A stretch of 7,528 nt of DNA from Leptolinea sp. (GCA_022837205.1 JALHEL010000081.1:1-7528), one strand, 5' to 3'; counted from the first letter of the stretch, positions 1 through 6,139 are shown. The notes: a model not told the origin generated them from the sequence alone. Translations and numbers: made by a program.

Positions 1-1
1 C

Positions 2-217
2 GTCAGGGAGTGGGTTAATGATTGGTATGGCAGCAACTATTACAGCACCTCACCAACCAGGAACCCAAGCGGACCCTCTTCGGGGGAATACAGAGTGCTA
101 CGTGGCGGCTCCTGGTTCGACAGCTATAGGGATATCCGGGCGGCTTACCGGGTCAGGAACGATCCGTCCGATTCGTACTTCAGCTACGGGGTCCGCTGCG
201 TTCTCCCGCAGCCGTAA
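2..217 (+). CDS. DGR target protein, C-terminal end (FGE-sulfatase/C-type lectin fold), partial
   Basis: This is the last 71 codons of a larger gene whose start lies left of the window; the first complete codon begins at base 2 and TAA is at 215-217. The visible protein starts with VREWVNDWYG, continues through a Pro/Ser/Gly-rich stretch (STSPTRNPSGPSSG) to RVLRGGSW, and ends RAAYR...GVRCVLPQP. The EWV-D-Y...NP-GP-G...VLRGGSW...R-R...G(F/V)RC pattern is the C-terminal signature of formylglycine-generating-enzyme/SUMF1-like domains. These adopt a C-type-lectin fold and are among the commonest DGR targets. Nearly every codon between GGSW and GVRC differs from the template repeat at 1778-1881, so this is the diversified surface. 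The family assignment is by pattern; the N-terminal domain, possibly a kinase, protease or secreted scaffold, cannot be seen. The protein is more likely a binding protein than an enzyme. Confidence 0.9.
   Translation, partial: VREWVNDWYGSNYYSTSPTRNPSGPSSGEYRVLRGGSWFDSYRDIRAAYRVRNDPSDSYFSYGVRCVLPQP
101..204 (+). repeat. DGR variable repeat (VR)
   Basis: This 104-bp segment aligns without gaps to the template repeat at 1778-1881 (constant offset 1677). It differs at 22 positions, 20 of which are adenines in the template (11 A to T, 9 A to G, none A to C). The first 15 bases are identical, and the last 13 (from the CGC codon at 194) are identical too. The other two differences are C to G at 157 and T to G at 191. 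In the reading frame, template Asn (AAC/AAT) codons have become Phe, Asp, Ser, Tyr, Val and Arg, with no stop codon. The repeat may begin at 97, since GCTA at 97-100 faces GAAA at 1774-1777, again differing only at template adenines. The GC-rich 3' end is the expected initiation-of-mutagenic-homing (IMH) site. Confidence 0.96.
195..212 (+). promoter_or_regulatory. Small hairpin across the VR 3' end (IMH region)
   Basis: GCTGCG at 195-200 and CGCAGC at 207-212 are perfect complements with a 6-nt loop, spanning the last bases of VR and the first bases after it. In the Bordetella phage DGR, a hairpin or cruciform next to the VR 3' end helps target recognition. The position here suits such a role, but the stem is short, so the assignment is tentative. 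Confidence 0.4.
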
Positions 218-253
218 AAGAGCCGGAACAAAACAGGTATACATGGCTGCGGG
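205..253 (+). promoter_or_regulatory. Long-loop inverted repeat just downstream of VR and the target stop codon
   Basis: CCCGCAGCC at 205-213 is perfectly complementary to GGCTGCGGG at 245-253, with a 31-nt loop that includes the end of the target gene's stop codon. The left arm overlaps that of the 6-bp hairpin at 195-212, so the two structures are mutually exclusive. It is followed by a T-rich stretch (CTTCTATTTTCT). It could be a target-site hairpin for retrohoming or part of the transcription end of the target gene; the sequence does not separate the two. Confidence 0.4.
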
Positions 254-286
254 CTTCTATTTTCTAAATTCTAATTTCTGGGGGTT

Positions 287-306
287 CAAGGGGGCAAGCC
301 CCCTTG
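287..306 (+). terminator. Stem-loop between target gene and RT (8-bp stem, 4-nt loop)
   Basis: CAAGGGGG at 287-294 pairs perfectly with CCCCCTTG at 299-306 across the loop CAAG. The following bases (TTAAAAAATTTTATT) are AT-rich but do not form a clean T-run, so this is an imperfect intrinsic terminator or attenuator. It may end target transcription or reduce read-through into the RT gene. An 8-bp stem with a 4-nt loop also resembles the DNA hairpin found after VR in some DGRs, but the distance of 82 bp from the VR end makes that less likely. Confidence 0.5.
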
Positions 307-342
307 TTAAAAAATTTTATTAAATCAAGTCTCTTTTAGCCT

Positions 343-1401
343 ATGTGGGATGAATTGACTTCTTTTGAAAATTTATATCTATCCTATAAAAAAGCTTCAA
401 AAGGTCGGAGATCCCGACCAGACATTGCTGCTTTTGAAATTTCTTTGGAAAAGAATCTGCTTGAACTAAGAGAGGATTTAATCTCTGAGGTTTATGAACA
501 TGGAAAATATCATAGTTTTTATATCCATGATCCAAAGAAAAGATTGATAAGCGCAGCGGATTTCAGGGACAGAATTGTCCATCACGCTGTTGTTTCTGTT
601 TTGGAACCGATCTATGAAAAGCAGTTTCTTGCCAACAGTTATGCCAATCGTACTGGCAAAGGCACTCATAAAGCGCTGAATTATTGCGCTAAAATGATGA
701 AAAAATATCAGTATTATCTCTTTATGGATGTGAAACAATTTTTTCCATCGATTGACCATGAAATATTATTTGATCTTCTGGCGCGTGAAATTGACTGTGA
801 AAAAACCTTAAAACTATGCGAGATCATCTTAAAGAGTGGCGAAGATGTATTGGGAAATGAGTATGAAATGGTTTGGTTCCCGGGTGATGACTTGTTTTCC
901 ATCCTCAGACCGCGCGGTCTGCCCATCGGGAACATGAGCTCACAGTTTTGGGCAAACGTTTATCTTCACGAGTTGGATTTATATATGAGTCACGTTTTGG
1001 GGGTGGAAACATGGGCGCGTTATGTAGATGACCTGGTTGTTTTTTCAAACGATAAAGGGAAATTATGGAATATTCGGAGAGAAACGATCAAATTTTTGGA
1101 AAAATTACGCCTTGTGATCCATGAAGGGTCAGCTCAACCAACACCAACAAGCCAGGGCATAACTTTTCTGGGCTTTCGCATCTTTCCGGAATATGCAAGG
1201 CTGAAACGACAAAAACTTATTAATGCAAACCGGAAAATCTCTGACAGTCTTCAGGCAACGAGAAATGCTGAGATCACAGAGAAACATTTCCAGGACCAAC
1301 TGAGAGGATGGCTGAACCATGTTCGCTGGGGAAATACCTGGCACCTGCGCAATAATTTTTTACACCGCCTGGGGATACATGCCTGGTACGTTGATGAATA
1401 A
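343..1401 (+). CDS. DGR reverse transcriptase
   Basis: This 352-residue retroelement-type reverse transcriptase copies the TR RNA into adenine-mutagenized cDNA. Family motifs appear in order. The region around residues 56-110 (YHSFYIHDPKKRLISAADFRDR, then HHAV and ANRTGKGTHKAL) is typical of DGR enzymes. FMDVKQFFPSID at 127-138 holds the first catalytic Asp (D129). LPIGNMSSQ at 193-201 is the DGR-specific form of motif 4, where Q replaces the P of most other RTs. YVDD at 227-230 supplies the catalytic Asp pair, and FLGF follows at 275-278. There is no maturase or endonuclease domain, so it is not a group II intron protein. An in-frame TAG at 337-339 makes ATG 343 the first possible ATG; no clear Shine-Dalgarno sequence precedes it. 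The avd gene follows after 2 bp, and TR lies downstream rather than upstream of the gene. Identification as a DGR RT is firm because of the matching VR and TR. Confidence 0.97.
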   Translation: MWDELTSFENLYLSYKKASKGRRSRPDIAAFEISLEKNLLELREDLISEVYEHGKYHSFYIHDPKKRLISAADFRDRIVHHAVVSVLEPIYEKQFLANSYANRTGKGTHKALNYCAKMMKKYQYYLFMDVKQFFPSIDHEILFDLLAREIDCEKTLKLCEIILKSGEDVLGNEYEMVWFPGDDLFSILRPRGLPIGNMSSQFWANVYLHELDLYMSHVLGVETWARYVDDLVVFSNDKGKLWNIRRETIKFLEKLRLVIHEGSAQPTPTSQGITFLGFRIFPEYARLKRQKLINANRKISDSLQATRNAEITEKHFQDQLRGWLNHVRWGNTWHLRNNFLHRLGIHAWYVDE

Positions 1402-1403
1402 AA

Positions 1404-1745
1404 ATGAATGAATCCCCGTTATTCGTGAAAACCTATGACATCCTCCTATGGTTACATAACCATACCGCTCATTACTCCAAGCTGGAAAGATTCCGCCTGG
1501 CGAAACGCATCGATGACTCTGTTTATCGTCTCTACGATTCAATCCTGATGGCTACATTGGATGAGAATAAAAAACAACAGCTCCTGATGGCAGACTTTGA
1601 GGTGAGGAAACTGACTGTTTTATGTCGTCTTGCCAGGGACACGAAGAACATGACCATGAACCAGTATGCTTTTATCTCAGAAAAATTGGTTGAAATCGGA
1701 AAATTAATTCATGGCTGGAAGTTGAAAGTTGATAAAACAGCATAA
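1404..1745 (+). CDS. avd: DGR accessory variability determinant, Avd-like four-helix-bundle protein
   Basis: This 113-residue protein starts 2 bp after the RT stop codon, which suggests translational coupling; no separate ribosome binding site is visible. The pattern YDILLWLHNHTAHYSKLERF (residues 11-30), RLAKRIDDSVYRLYDSIL, LLMADFEVRKL, LCRLARDTKNMTMNQYAF and KLVEIGKLIHGWK matches the Avd family. Avd proteins are related to the four-helix-bundle proteins encoded by 23S rRNA intervening sequences. In the known Bordetella phage system, Avd forms a basic pentameric barrel that binds RT and the structured RNA beside TR and is required for cDNA synthesis. The same role is inferred here from the family and from its position between RT and TR. 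Length is normal for the family. Confidence 0.92.
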   Translation: MNESPLFVKTYDILLWLHNHTAHYSKLERFRLAKRIDDSVYRLYDSILMATLDENKKQQLLMADFEVRKLTVLCRLARDTKNMTMNQYAFISEKLVEIGKLIHGWKLKVDKTA

Positions 1746-1777
1746 TTAGTTAGAATTAGGAGAGGAAGATCAGGAAA

Positions 1778-1881
1778 CGTGGCGGCTCCTGGAACAACAA
1801 CAATAGGAATATCCGGGCGGCTAACCGGAACAACAACAATCCAACCAATACGAACAACAACAACGGGTTCCGCTGCGTTCT
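1778..1881 (+). repeat. DGR template repeat (TR)
   Basis: This is the non-coding donor copy of VR, starting 32 bp after the avd stop codon. It contains 35 adenines, mostly in runs of AAC/AAT codons. Read in the VR frame it would give RGGSW, then four Asn, R-N-IRAANR, four Asn, PTNT, four Asn and GFRC. AAY codons are ideal templates because substitution at the two adenines reaches many residues and never makes a stop codon. The match to VR is exact at both ends: 15 bp at the start and 13 bp at the end. It may extend left to 1774. TR sits 3' of both RT and avd and in the same orientation as VR. Confidence 0.96.
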
Positions 1882-1986
1882 ATCGCTTTCTTAGCCGAAA
1901 GGCTGCCAGAATCCTGTTCATTCAACTGTGCAGGGCGTGCAGGTGAAAGCGGGCGCTGATCTTGCCAGCCCATGAACGGGCGAAAA

Positions 1987-2020
1987 AGTGCCTGCCGCAA
2001 CCGAGGCAGGCATTAATTTT
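1987..2020 (+). terminator. Intrinsic terminator of the DGR operon
   Basis: TGCCTGCC at 1989-1996 pairs with GGCAGGCA at 2005-2012 over an 8-nt loop (GCAACCGA). The stem extends by a G-U and an A-U pair to 1987 and 2014. It is followed by AATTTT ending at 2020. It is well placed to end the RT-avd-TR transcript and define the 3' end of the template RNA. Confidence 0.7.
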
Positions 2021-2082
2021 CATGTTTGCCGCAATGAAACGCAGGGGCAGATGCGTAATACCAAACGGCACAATGGACTACA

Positions 2083-2119
2083 GTCATCGCGAGGGAGCGA
2101 AGCGACCGCGGCGATCTCC
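2083..2119. repeat. REP-like imperfect palindromic intergenic element
   Basis: A GC-rich segment beginning GTCATCGCGAGGGAGCG and ending CGCGGCGATCTCC has terminal complementary arms (ATCGC at 2086-2090 with GCGAT at 2111-2115) and an internal GCGAAGCG motif. From memory, closely similar GTCAT-GCGAG-GAGCGAAGCGAC...ATCTC sequences recur many times in intergenic regions of several bacterial genomes. Only one copy is visible here, so repetition in this genome is inferred. Confidence 0.4.
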
Positions 2120-2180
2120 GATCGGGCGCGCAGTTTCGTAGGTTTGGTTTTATTGATCAACATTTTTGTCCTTTTCTTCA

Positions 2181-2186
2181 TATAAT
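2181..2186 (+). promoter_or_regulatory. Possible -10 box before the kinase gene
   Basis: A perfect TATAAT lies 37 bp upstream of the kinase start codon within an AT-rich stretch. No convincing -35 hexamer stands at 16-18 bp spacing; TTGATC at 2153 is 22 bp away, so the promoter call is weak. The 203 bp from 2021 to 2223 otherwise contain only the REP-like element. Confidence 0.3.
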
Positions 2187-2223
2187 AAGCTGTGATCCTG
2201 GAAGAAGCTGAGAAAAGAGAGAC

Positions 2224-4371
2224 ATGACAGATAAAACGAAACTTGGCAAATACGAAATTCTCGAGGAGTTGGGCAGGGGCGGCTTTGGGGTGGTGTATAA
2301 AGCCCGCGATGCGGTTTTGGATCGCGTTGTCGCGGTGAAAGTTTTGCACCCGAACCTGGTCAACGACCCTGGCTTTGTTTCCCGTTTTCGCAACGAAGCG
2401 CGGCTGGCAGCACAGCTTGACCATTCCAATATCGTATCTGTTTACGATTTTGGCGAATATCAAGGGCTCTACTACATCGCCATGGCTTACATGCCTGGCG
2501 GCTCCTTGAAAGACATGCTGCAAAAAGAAGGCGCCCTGCCTGAAAAAAAGGCGCTCACCATCCTCAACCAGGTTGCTGACGGTCTCAGTTATGCCCATAA
2601 AAAAGGTATTATCCACCGCGACCTCAAACCCGGCAATATCCTCTTTGATGAGGAAGGCGCAGCGCGCGTCAGTGACCTCGGCTTTGCCAAAGCCTTACAC
2701 ACTGACTCGAGCGTTTCCCTTTCCATGAGCGGCGGGCTGGTCGGCACACCCGCCTACATGGCGCCAGAAGTCTGGCGCGGAGAACCAGCCACTCCTCAGA
2801 CAGATATTTACAGCCTGGGCTGCATCCTCTACGAGATGCTGACGGATGAGGTTTTGTTTGAGGGAAAAACACCTGCTGAGGTGATGACCAAGCATCTAAT
2901 AGACGGTCCTGTATTTAATGCCCAATTGTCAGGTCCGGTCAGACAGGTTATTGATAAAGCGCTCGCAACTCTACCTGCAAATCGGCATAGTTCAATAGAG
3001 GAATTATCCGCGGAATTATTGACCCTTGGGAAAGCCACCAGCCTTTCTTTTACCGATAAAAAATCAGAAATAAACTTCAAATCCGGAACAAGCATTGGGA
3101 GCAATGCAAATAAACCTAAGGTCGATATTACACCGCAATCAAAAATTGCCCCTGGTAAGAAAAGCTTAATCTGGGTGATTGCAGTATTTGGGATCATGCT
3201 ATTGTTTATTGGCATTTGGGTAATTAATATGGTCTTGAAAAGCGTTAGATCATCACAGCTTCAAACTTCAATCAGTAAGCCGACTGCAACGATGCTTAAT
3301 ACCCAGCCTGCCGCAATTGAAATACGACCAGCGGCAACGATTGAAGAACCCCAACCCGGGATAGACATAAGCACTGAATCAGTTTCATCTCCTGCTCAGG
3401 AACGTCTTGCTGCGAGCCTGGGAGAATCGGAATTTGATATTGGTACGACCAGAACAGTTAAGGTGAAAGAGCTGTTAAATATTGAGAATGTCAGCATGCT
3501 GGGAATTTCTCCTGATGAACGGTTTGTCGCTGTTGGTGATGAGCAGACTGTTTATATTTATCAACTAAATCCACTTGATTGTATCAAAACAATTCATATT
3601 TCCGATTTTATTCCTGAAGATCCAAACGGAGTAACAGATGTAGTTTTTTCGCGTAATCAAAGGTATATGGCAATCAGAACTAATTTTGATATTGCAGTTT
3701 TTGAACAGGGGAGCTGGAATTATTTGTATCGGTTTGGTGCTGGGGTTGGCAAAAAGATCGAATTTGTGGGAGATACGCCCGCTTTAGCAAATTTGCATCT
3801 CCAGAACGTTTATTTTAAGAATCTGGAAACCCAGGAAGAGTTGGGAGATATCGCTATTATCTCGACAGGGAGGCTCAGCGCAGACGCTGGCTTTACAATG
3901 AGTCCGGATGGCAAATATGTCATTGGTTATTCAACAGAAGAAGACGGTTTCATAAAGATCTTTGAGTATGCCAGCAAGAGGGAAGTTGCAAAAATAAACA
4001 ACCTGGGCTGGTTTAGAAATGTAATAGTATCTAAAGATTCAAGTATGGTGATGGCTTTAATTTCTGAAACTGAGGTGTGGGTATGGAATTTAGCTGATGG
4101 GAAATTCATCAGCAGAACAGGATTTGATAGAAATATAAGAAGCGCTGATTTTACACCGGAAGGAAACCTTTTGATTCAATTTGAGGATAAGACCGCAATT
4201 ATTGAGCCATTGATTGTAACAAACATGACAAACTATAATATGGAAGGTCTTCAATTCGACTTCGAATCCGTCGGATTCTTAGAACTTTCTACCAGCCGCC
4301 GATTGGGATGGAGCAAGGAAAACGACCGCTTAAGAATCTTTAGTTTGAACGAAGTTATATTTTGGAATTGA
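2224..4371 (+). CDS. Transmembrane Ser/Thr protein kinase with C-terminal beta-propeller-like domain
   Basis: This 715-residue Hanks-type (PknB-like) kinase phosphorylates Ser/Thr on proteins in the cytoplasm, and its outer domain may sense a signal. Kinase motifs appear in order: glycine loop GRGGFGVV (17-24), lysine in VAVK (K39), helix-C Glu near E58, HRDLKPGN (131-138, catalytic D133), DLG in place of DFG (151-153), and GTPAYMAPE ending at 182. A hydrophobic segment at about 315-338 with flanking lysines is the single membrane span. A Ser/Thr/Pro/Glu-rich linker (about 341-395) follows. Residues about 420-715 show repeated SPDERFVAVG, SPDGKYVIGYS and VWVWNLADGKF motifs, typical of WD40/YVTN-like propeller blades. 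All catalytic residues are present, so activity is expected; DLG is common in bacterial kinases. The start ATG follows an AG-rich stretch (GAGAAAAGAGAGAC) acting as ribosome binding site. Substrate and ligand are unknown. It is downstream of the DGR terminator and probably separately transcribed. Confidence 0.93.
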   Translation: MTDKTKLGKYEILEELGRGGFGVVYKARDAVLDRVVAVKVLHPNLVNDPGFVSRFRNEARLAAQLDHSNIVSVYDFGEYQGLYYIAMAYMPGGSLKDMLQKEGALPEKKALTILNQVADGLSYAHKKGIIHRDLKPGNILFDEEGAARVSDLGFAKALHTDSSVSLSMSGGLVGTPAYMAPEVWRGEPATPQTDIYSLGCILYEMLTDEVLFEGKTPAEVMTKHLIDGPVFNAQLSGPVRQVIDKALATLPANRHSSIEELSAELLTLGKATSLSFTDKKSEINFKSGTSIGSNANKPKVDITPQSKIAPGKKSLIWVIAVFGIMLLFIGIWVINMVLKSVRSSQLQTSISKPTATMLNTQPAAIEIRPAATIEEPQPGIDISTESVSSPAQERLAASLGESEFDIGTTRTVKVKELLNIENVSMLGISPDERFVAVGDEQTVYIYQLNPLDCIKTIHISDFIPEDPNGVTDVVFSRNQRYMAIRTNFDIAVFEQGSWNYLYRFGAGVGKKIEFVGDTPALANLHLQNVYFKNLETQEELGDIAIISTGRLSADAGFTMSPDGKYVIGYSTEEDGFIKIFEYASKREVAKINNLGWFRNVIVSKDSSMVMALISETEVWVWNLADGKFISRTGFDRNIRSADFTPEGNLLIQFEDKTAIIEPLIVTNMTNYNMEGLQFDFESVGFLELSTSRRLGWSKENDRLRIFSLNEVIFWN

Positions 4372-4537
4372 TCAGATCTTTATACATAATGTTATAGTTT
4401 TTCAGTAAAATAGTTTTTTGAAGCATTGTTTCCAATATTTTTGTATTAGCCATAAGTCGGATCCCAGGAGAATCAGGCAGAAACATTATTATGAAGCAAA
4501 ACTGTCCAGTATCTAAAATATGCCTTTTAGGAGAAAC

Positions 4538-5434
4538 TCAAATCCAATTGCTTGTCCGAGTTCTCCAGGTCTTATTGTGAGTTTTACTTTGAATGATTGA
4601 AGTCCAAACCGGTCGCAGGAATTGATCAATCCCCAAAAAAACAAGTTTGAGATTAAGTTCTGGCAATTGGGTTCGATAAAGAAATTGACGCCAACGAATC
4701 TGAATGTCTGGATCATCAGACAAGGCAATGACTTTATCTAGACTGTCAGGCTCGTAAAAGGTCTTTCGATTTGTGATCGTTTGCGAGATAGCCTGTTGAA
4801 GGAGATTCCCATCAAAGTCAAATTGGTTCGAGAGATAGTAAATATCGTAAATGTCCTTCATGCGACTTGTCAATTGTTGCCTTTGGATCAGTGCTTCAAA
4901 TTTTTCTGCAATTGTGCTTTCTAATGAGTACGTTAGAATCCTGGCAGGTATAAAATCTTCCAGTTGCACGGGGATAATTAATTTCTCGGGTTCTGGAACA
5001 ATGACATCACCAATTCCAATATCGACATTGAAAGGCGTTTTTGTGTTCTTTACAAGCCCGAGGAGTTGAAAACTTACCCCCTTATACTTCCGTTGTAGCG
5101 ATATGATCTTATAGCCTTGAGGGATCAGTTGTATGTAATTGTTTCCAGTATCGACTGATATGATTTCGTTCACCATCCTTTGAATGTCTTCAATGCCGCC
5201 AGGTTGCTTCTGTAAAAGAAAGTCAATATCAGCAGTTGACCGGCTTGAAAAGTTACTGAGAGTATAGATGAACATGCCGCCTTTAAGCACCAGATGATCC
5301 GCATACTCTGATCCACTTAATCGACGCAAAAACTCTTCCTGGCAAAACAGCTGCAAAAGGAGTTGAAGAGATTTTCCGCTCTCTTTTGATTTTCTTTTTA
5401 GACGCGCAAGAACTGATGCTTCCAAATCCGTCAT
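4538..5434 (-). CDS. abiEii: AbiEii-family nucleotidyltransferase, toxin of a type IV toxin-antitoxin system
   Basis: This 298-residue protein belongs to the AbiEii/AbiGii nucleotidyltransferase-like family. Members of this family transfer nucleotides and cause reversible growth arrest, giving abortive-infection defence against phage. The core is visible: VLKGGMFIYTL (48-58) with the GG motif, then TADID at 67-71 holding the D-x-D metal-binding pair (D69, D71). FNVDIG at 135-140 has a third acidic position, AEKFEAL at 176-182 the conserved Lys, and MKDIYDIYYL at 192-201 the C-terminal KD-YD motif. All conserved positions seem intact. ATG at 5434 is preferred; an adjoining TTG at 5437 is an alternative start. 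AAAGG lies 9 bases before the ATG and 6 before the TTG. It follows the antitoxin gene by about 60 bp in the same direction, as is usual for this pair. Confidence 0.92.
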   Translation of the reverse strand: MTDLEASVLARLKRKSKESGKSLQLLLQLFCQEEFLRRLSGSEYADHLVLKGGMFIYTLSNFSSRSTADIDFLLQKQPGGIEDIQRMVNEIISVDTGNNYIQLIPQGYKIISLQRKYKGVSFQLLGLVKNTKTPFNVDIGIGDVIVPEPEKLIIPVQLEDFIPARILTYSLESTIAEKFEALIQRQQLTSRMKDIYDIYYLSNQFDFDGNLLQQAISQTITNRKTFYEPDSLDKVIALSDDPDIQIRWRQFLYRTQLPELNLKLVFLGIDQFLRPVWTSIIQSKTHNKTWRTRTSNWI

Positions 5435-5495
5435 CAATCACAACCTTTCTTATAGTGATCTTATTTGTTTTCCAAAGAACGATCGAATCATTGAT

Positions 5496-6101
5496 CTACA
5501 GCCAGATACCAATCCGGCTTTTTATTTTCTTTAGTATTCGTCGCTTCTTAGAGTAATCGAGCAAATTCGAAATGTTCTTATTCGGATCAGCAATATAACC
5601 CTGAATTGCTTTATTGTACGTTTCGCGATCAATCTTATTTTCAAAAAAAACACATTCGCAAATCAGTCGATCCTTGTCAAATATCTTCAGGTCTGTGTCA
5701 CCATAAGTGGCATTCGTGATTCCGAACAAAAGCAGGCGTGCTTCCATGTAGTAAGGTTGTACGTAAGGGTAATCGATTTTGAAACGCGATTTTGAAACAT
5801 CTTTATTGATTGCGATATCCCAGGCCAGCGGTGTACGATCAGAATAACCATGATAAAAGAGTGCTGTATACATACAGAGCACCCCTTCGGGGAATAGTCT
5901 CGCGATTATTTCTGCATCCGAGCAGTTCTCAACGGTCTCTGAAAGACTGTAATATCCATGCTTTATTCTTTCAATAAAGTGCTTTTCAAGCATTTTTCGA
6001 ATCTCATACGCAGTAAATCCCAGTTTCTTTAGATCAGCGGTGCGAAAAATACCATTAGTTCGTTTTGCAAGTGTCTTAATTTCTTCAAGTTTTTGTTTCA
6101 T
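5496..6101 (-). CDS. abiEi: AbiEi-family antitoxin and transcriptional autorepressor, type IV toxin-antitoxin system
   Basis: This 201-residue protein has an N-terminal winged helix-turn-helix (about residues 5-52: LAKRTNGIFRTADLKKLGF, then AYEIRKML and RIKHGYYSL). An AbiEi-type C-terminal domain follows (PEGVLCMYTALFYHGYSDR, then LKIFDKDRLICECVFFENK). Family members neutralize AbiEii without binding it stably and repress their own operon by binding inverted repeats. The reading frame is open further upstream to an ATG at 6185. The start at 6101 is chosen because AGG stands 5 bases before it, and because the promoter and operators at 6113-6221 would otherwise lie inside the gene. Homology also begins near here with MKQKLEEIKTLAKR. 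The gene is AT-rich compared with the kinase gene's 5' part, in line with acquisition on a mobile element. Confidence 0.9.
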   Translation of the reverse strand: MKQKLEEIKTLAKRTNGIFRTADLKKLGFTAYEIRKMLEKHFIERIKHGYYSLSETVENCSDAEIIARLFPEGVLCMYTALFYHGYSDRTPLAWDIAINKDVSKSRFKIDYPYVQPYYMEARLLLFGITNATYGDTDLKIFDKDRLICECVFFENKIDRETYNKAIQGYIADPNKNISNLLDYSKKRRILKKIKSRIGIWL

Positions 6102-6112
6102 ATTTACCTGTC

Positions 6113-6139
6113 TGCCGCTCACACACGTTACGAGCGGCA
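6113..6139. promoter_or_regulatory. Inverted-repeat operator 1 of abiE (downstream of promoter)
   Basis: TGCCGCTC at 6113-6120 and GAGCGGCA at 6132-6139 form a perfect 8-bp inverted repeat with an 11-bp spacer. It lies between the predicted abiEi promoter and its ribosome binding site. The same core and spacing recur at 6191-6217. Binding by AbiEi is inferred from known autorepression of AbiE operons through paired inverted repeats. Confidence 0.75.

Larger units (their letters stand above)
1778..2020 (+). ncRNA. DGR template RNA: TR plus structured spacer, ending at a terminator
   Basis: The region after TR has no gene and is rich in complementary segments, as expected for the RNA that DGR RT-Avd complexes bind. 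CGCTTTC at 1884-1890 pairs perfectly with GAAAGCG at 1945-1951, closing a domain. Inside it AGCC-GAAA-GGCT at 1893-1904 forms a tetraloop hairpin, and CCTG 1913-1916 can pair with CAGG 1931-1934. GCCC and GGGC around 1967-1980 can form another small hairpin. The unit finishes with the strong hairpin at 1987-2014. Established work on the phage BPP-1 DGR shows that RNA just downstream of TR folds, binds Avd-RT and primes cDNA synthesis. The exact 5' end of this RNA is unknown, and it may start upstream within the RT-avd transcript. Confidence 0.7.

Noticed and set aside
18..323. A 101-codon open frame starting at ATG 18 on the + strand
   Set aside because: It overlaps the target gene's C-terminus in another frame; the frame from base 2 has clear FGE-type homology and fits the VR/TR codon pattern.
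343..1401. Group II intron maturase or retron RT as alternative identity
   Set aside because: There is no maturase or endonuclease domain and no intron or msr/msd-type structure was noticed. The IGNMSSQ motif, Avd partner and VR/TR pair fit a DGR.
1794..1864. AAC-rich stretch as a simple microsatellite
   Set aside because: The AAC units are interrupted by conserved codons and align base for base with VR, so it is a DGR template, not slippage repeats.
2020..2616. A 198-codon minus-strand open frame opposite the kinase start
   Set aside because: It lies antisense to the glycine-loop to HRD part of a clear kinase and has no recognizable domain.
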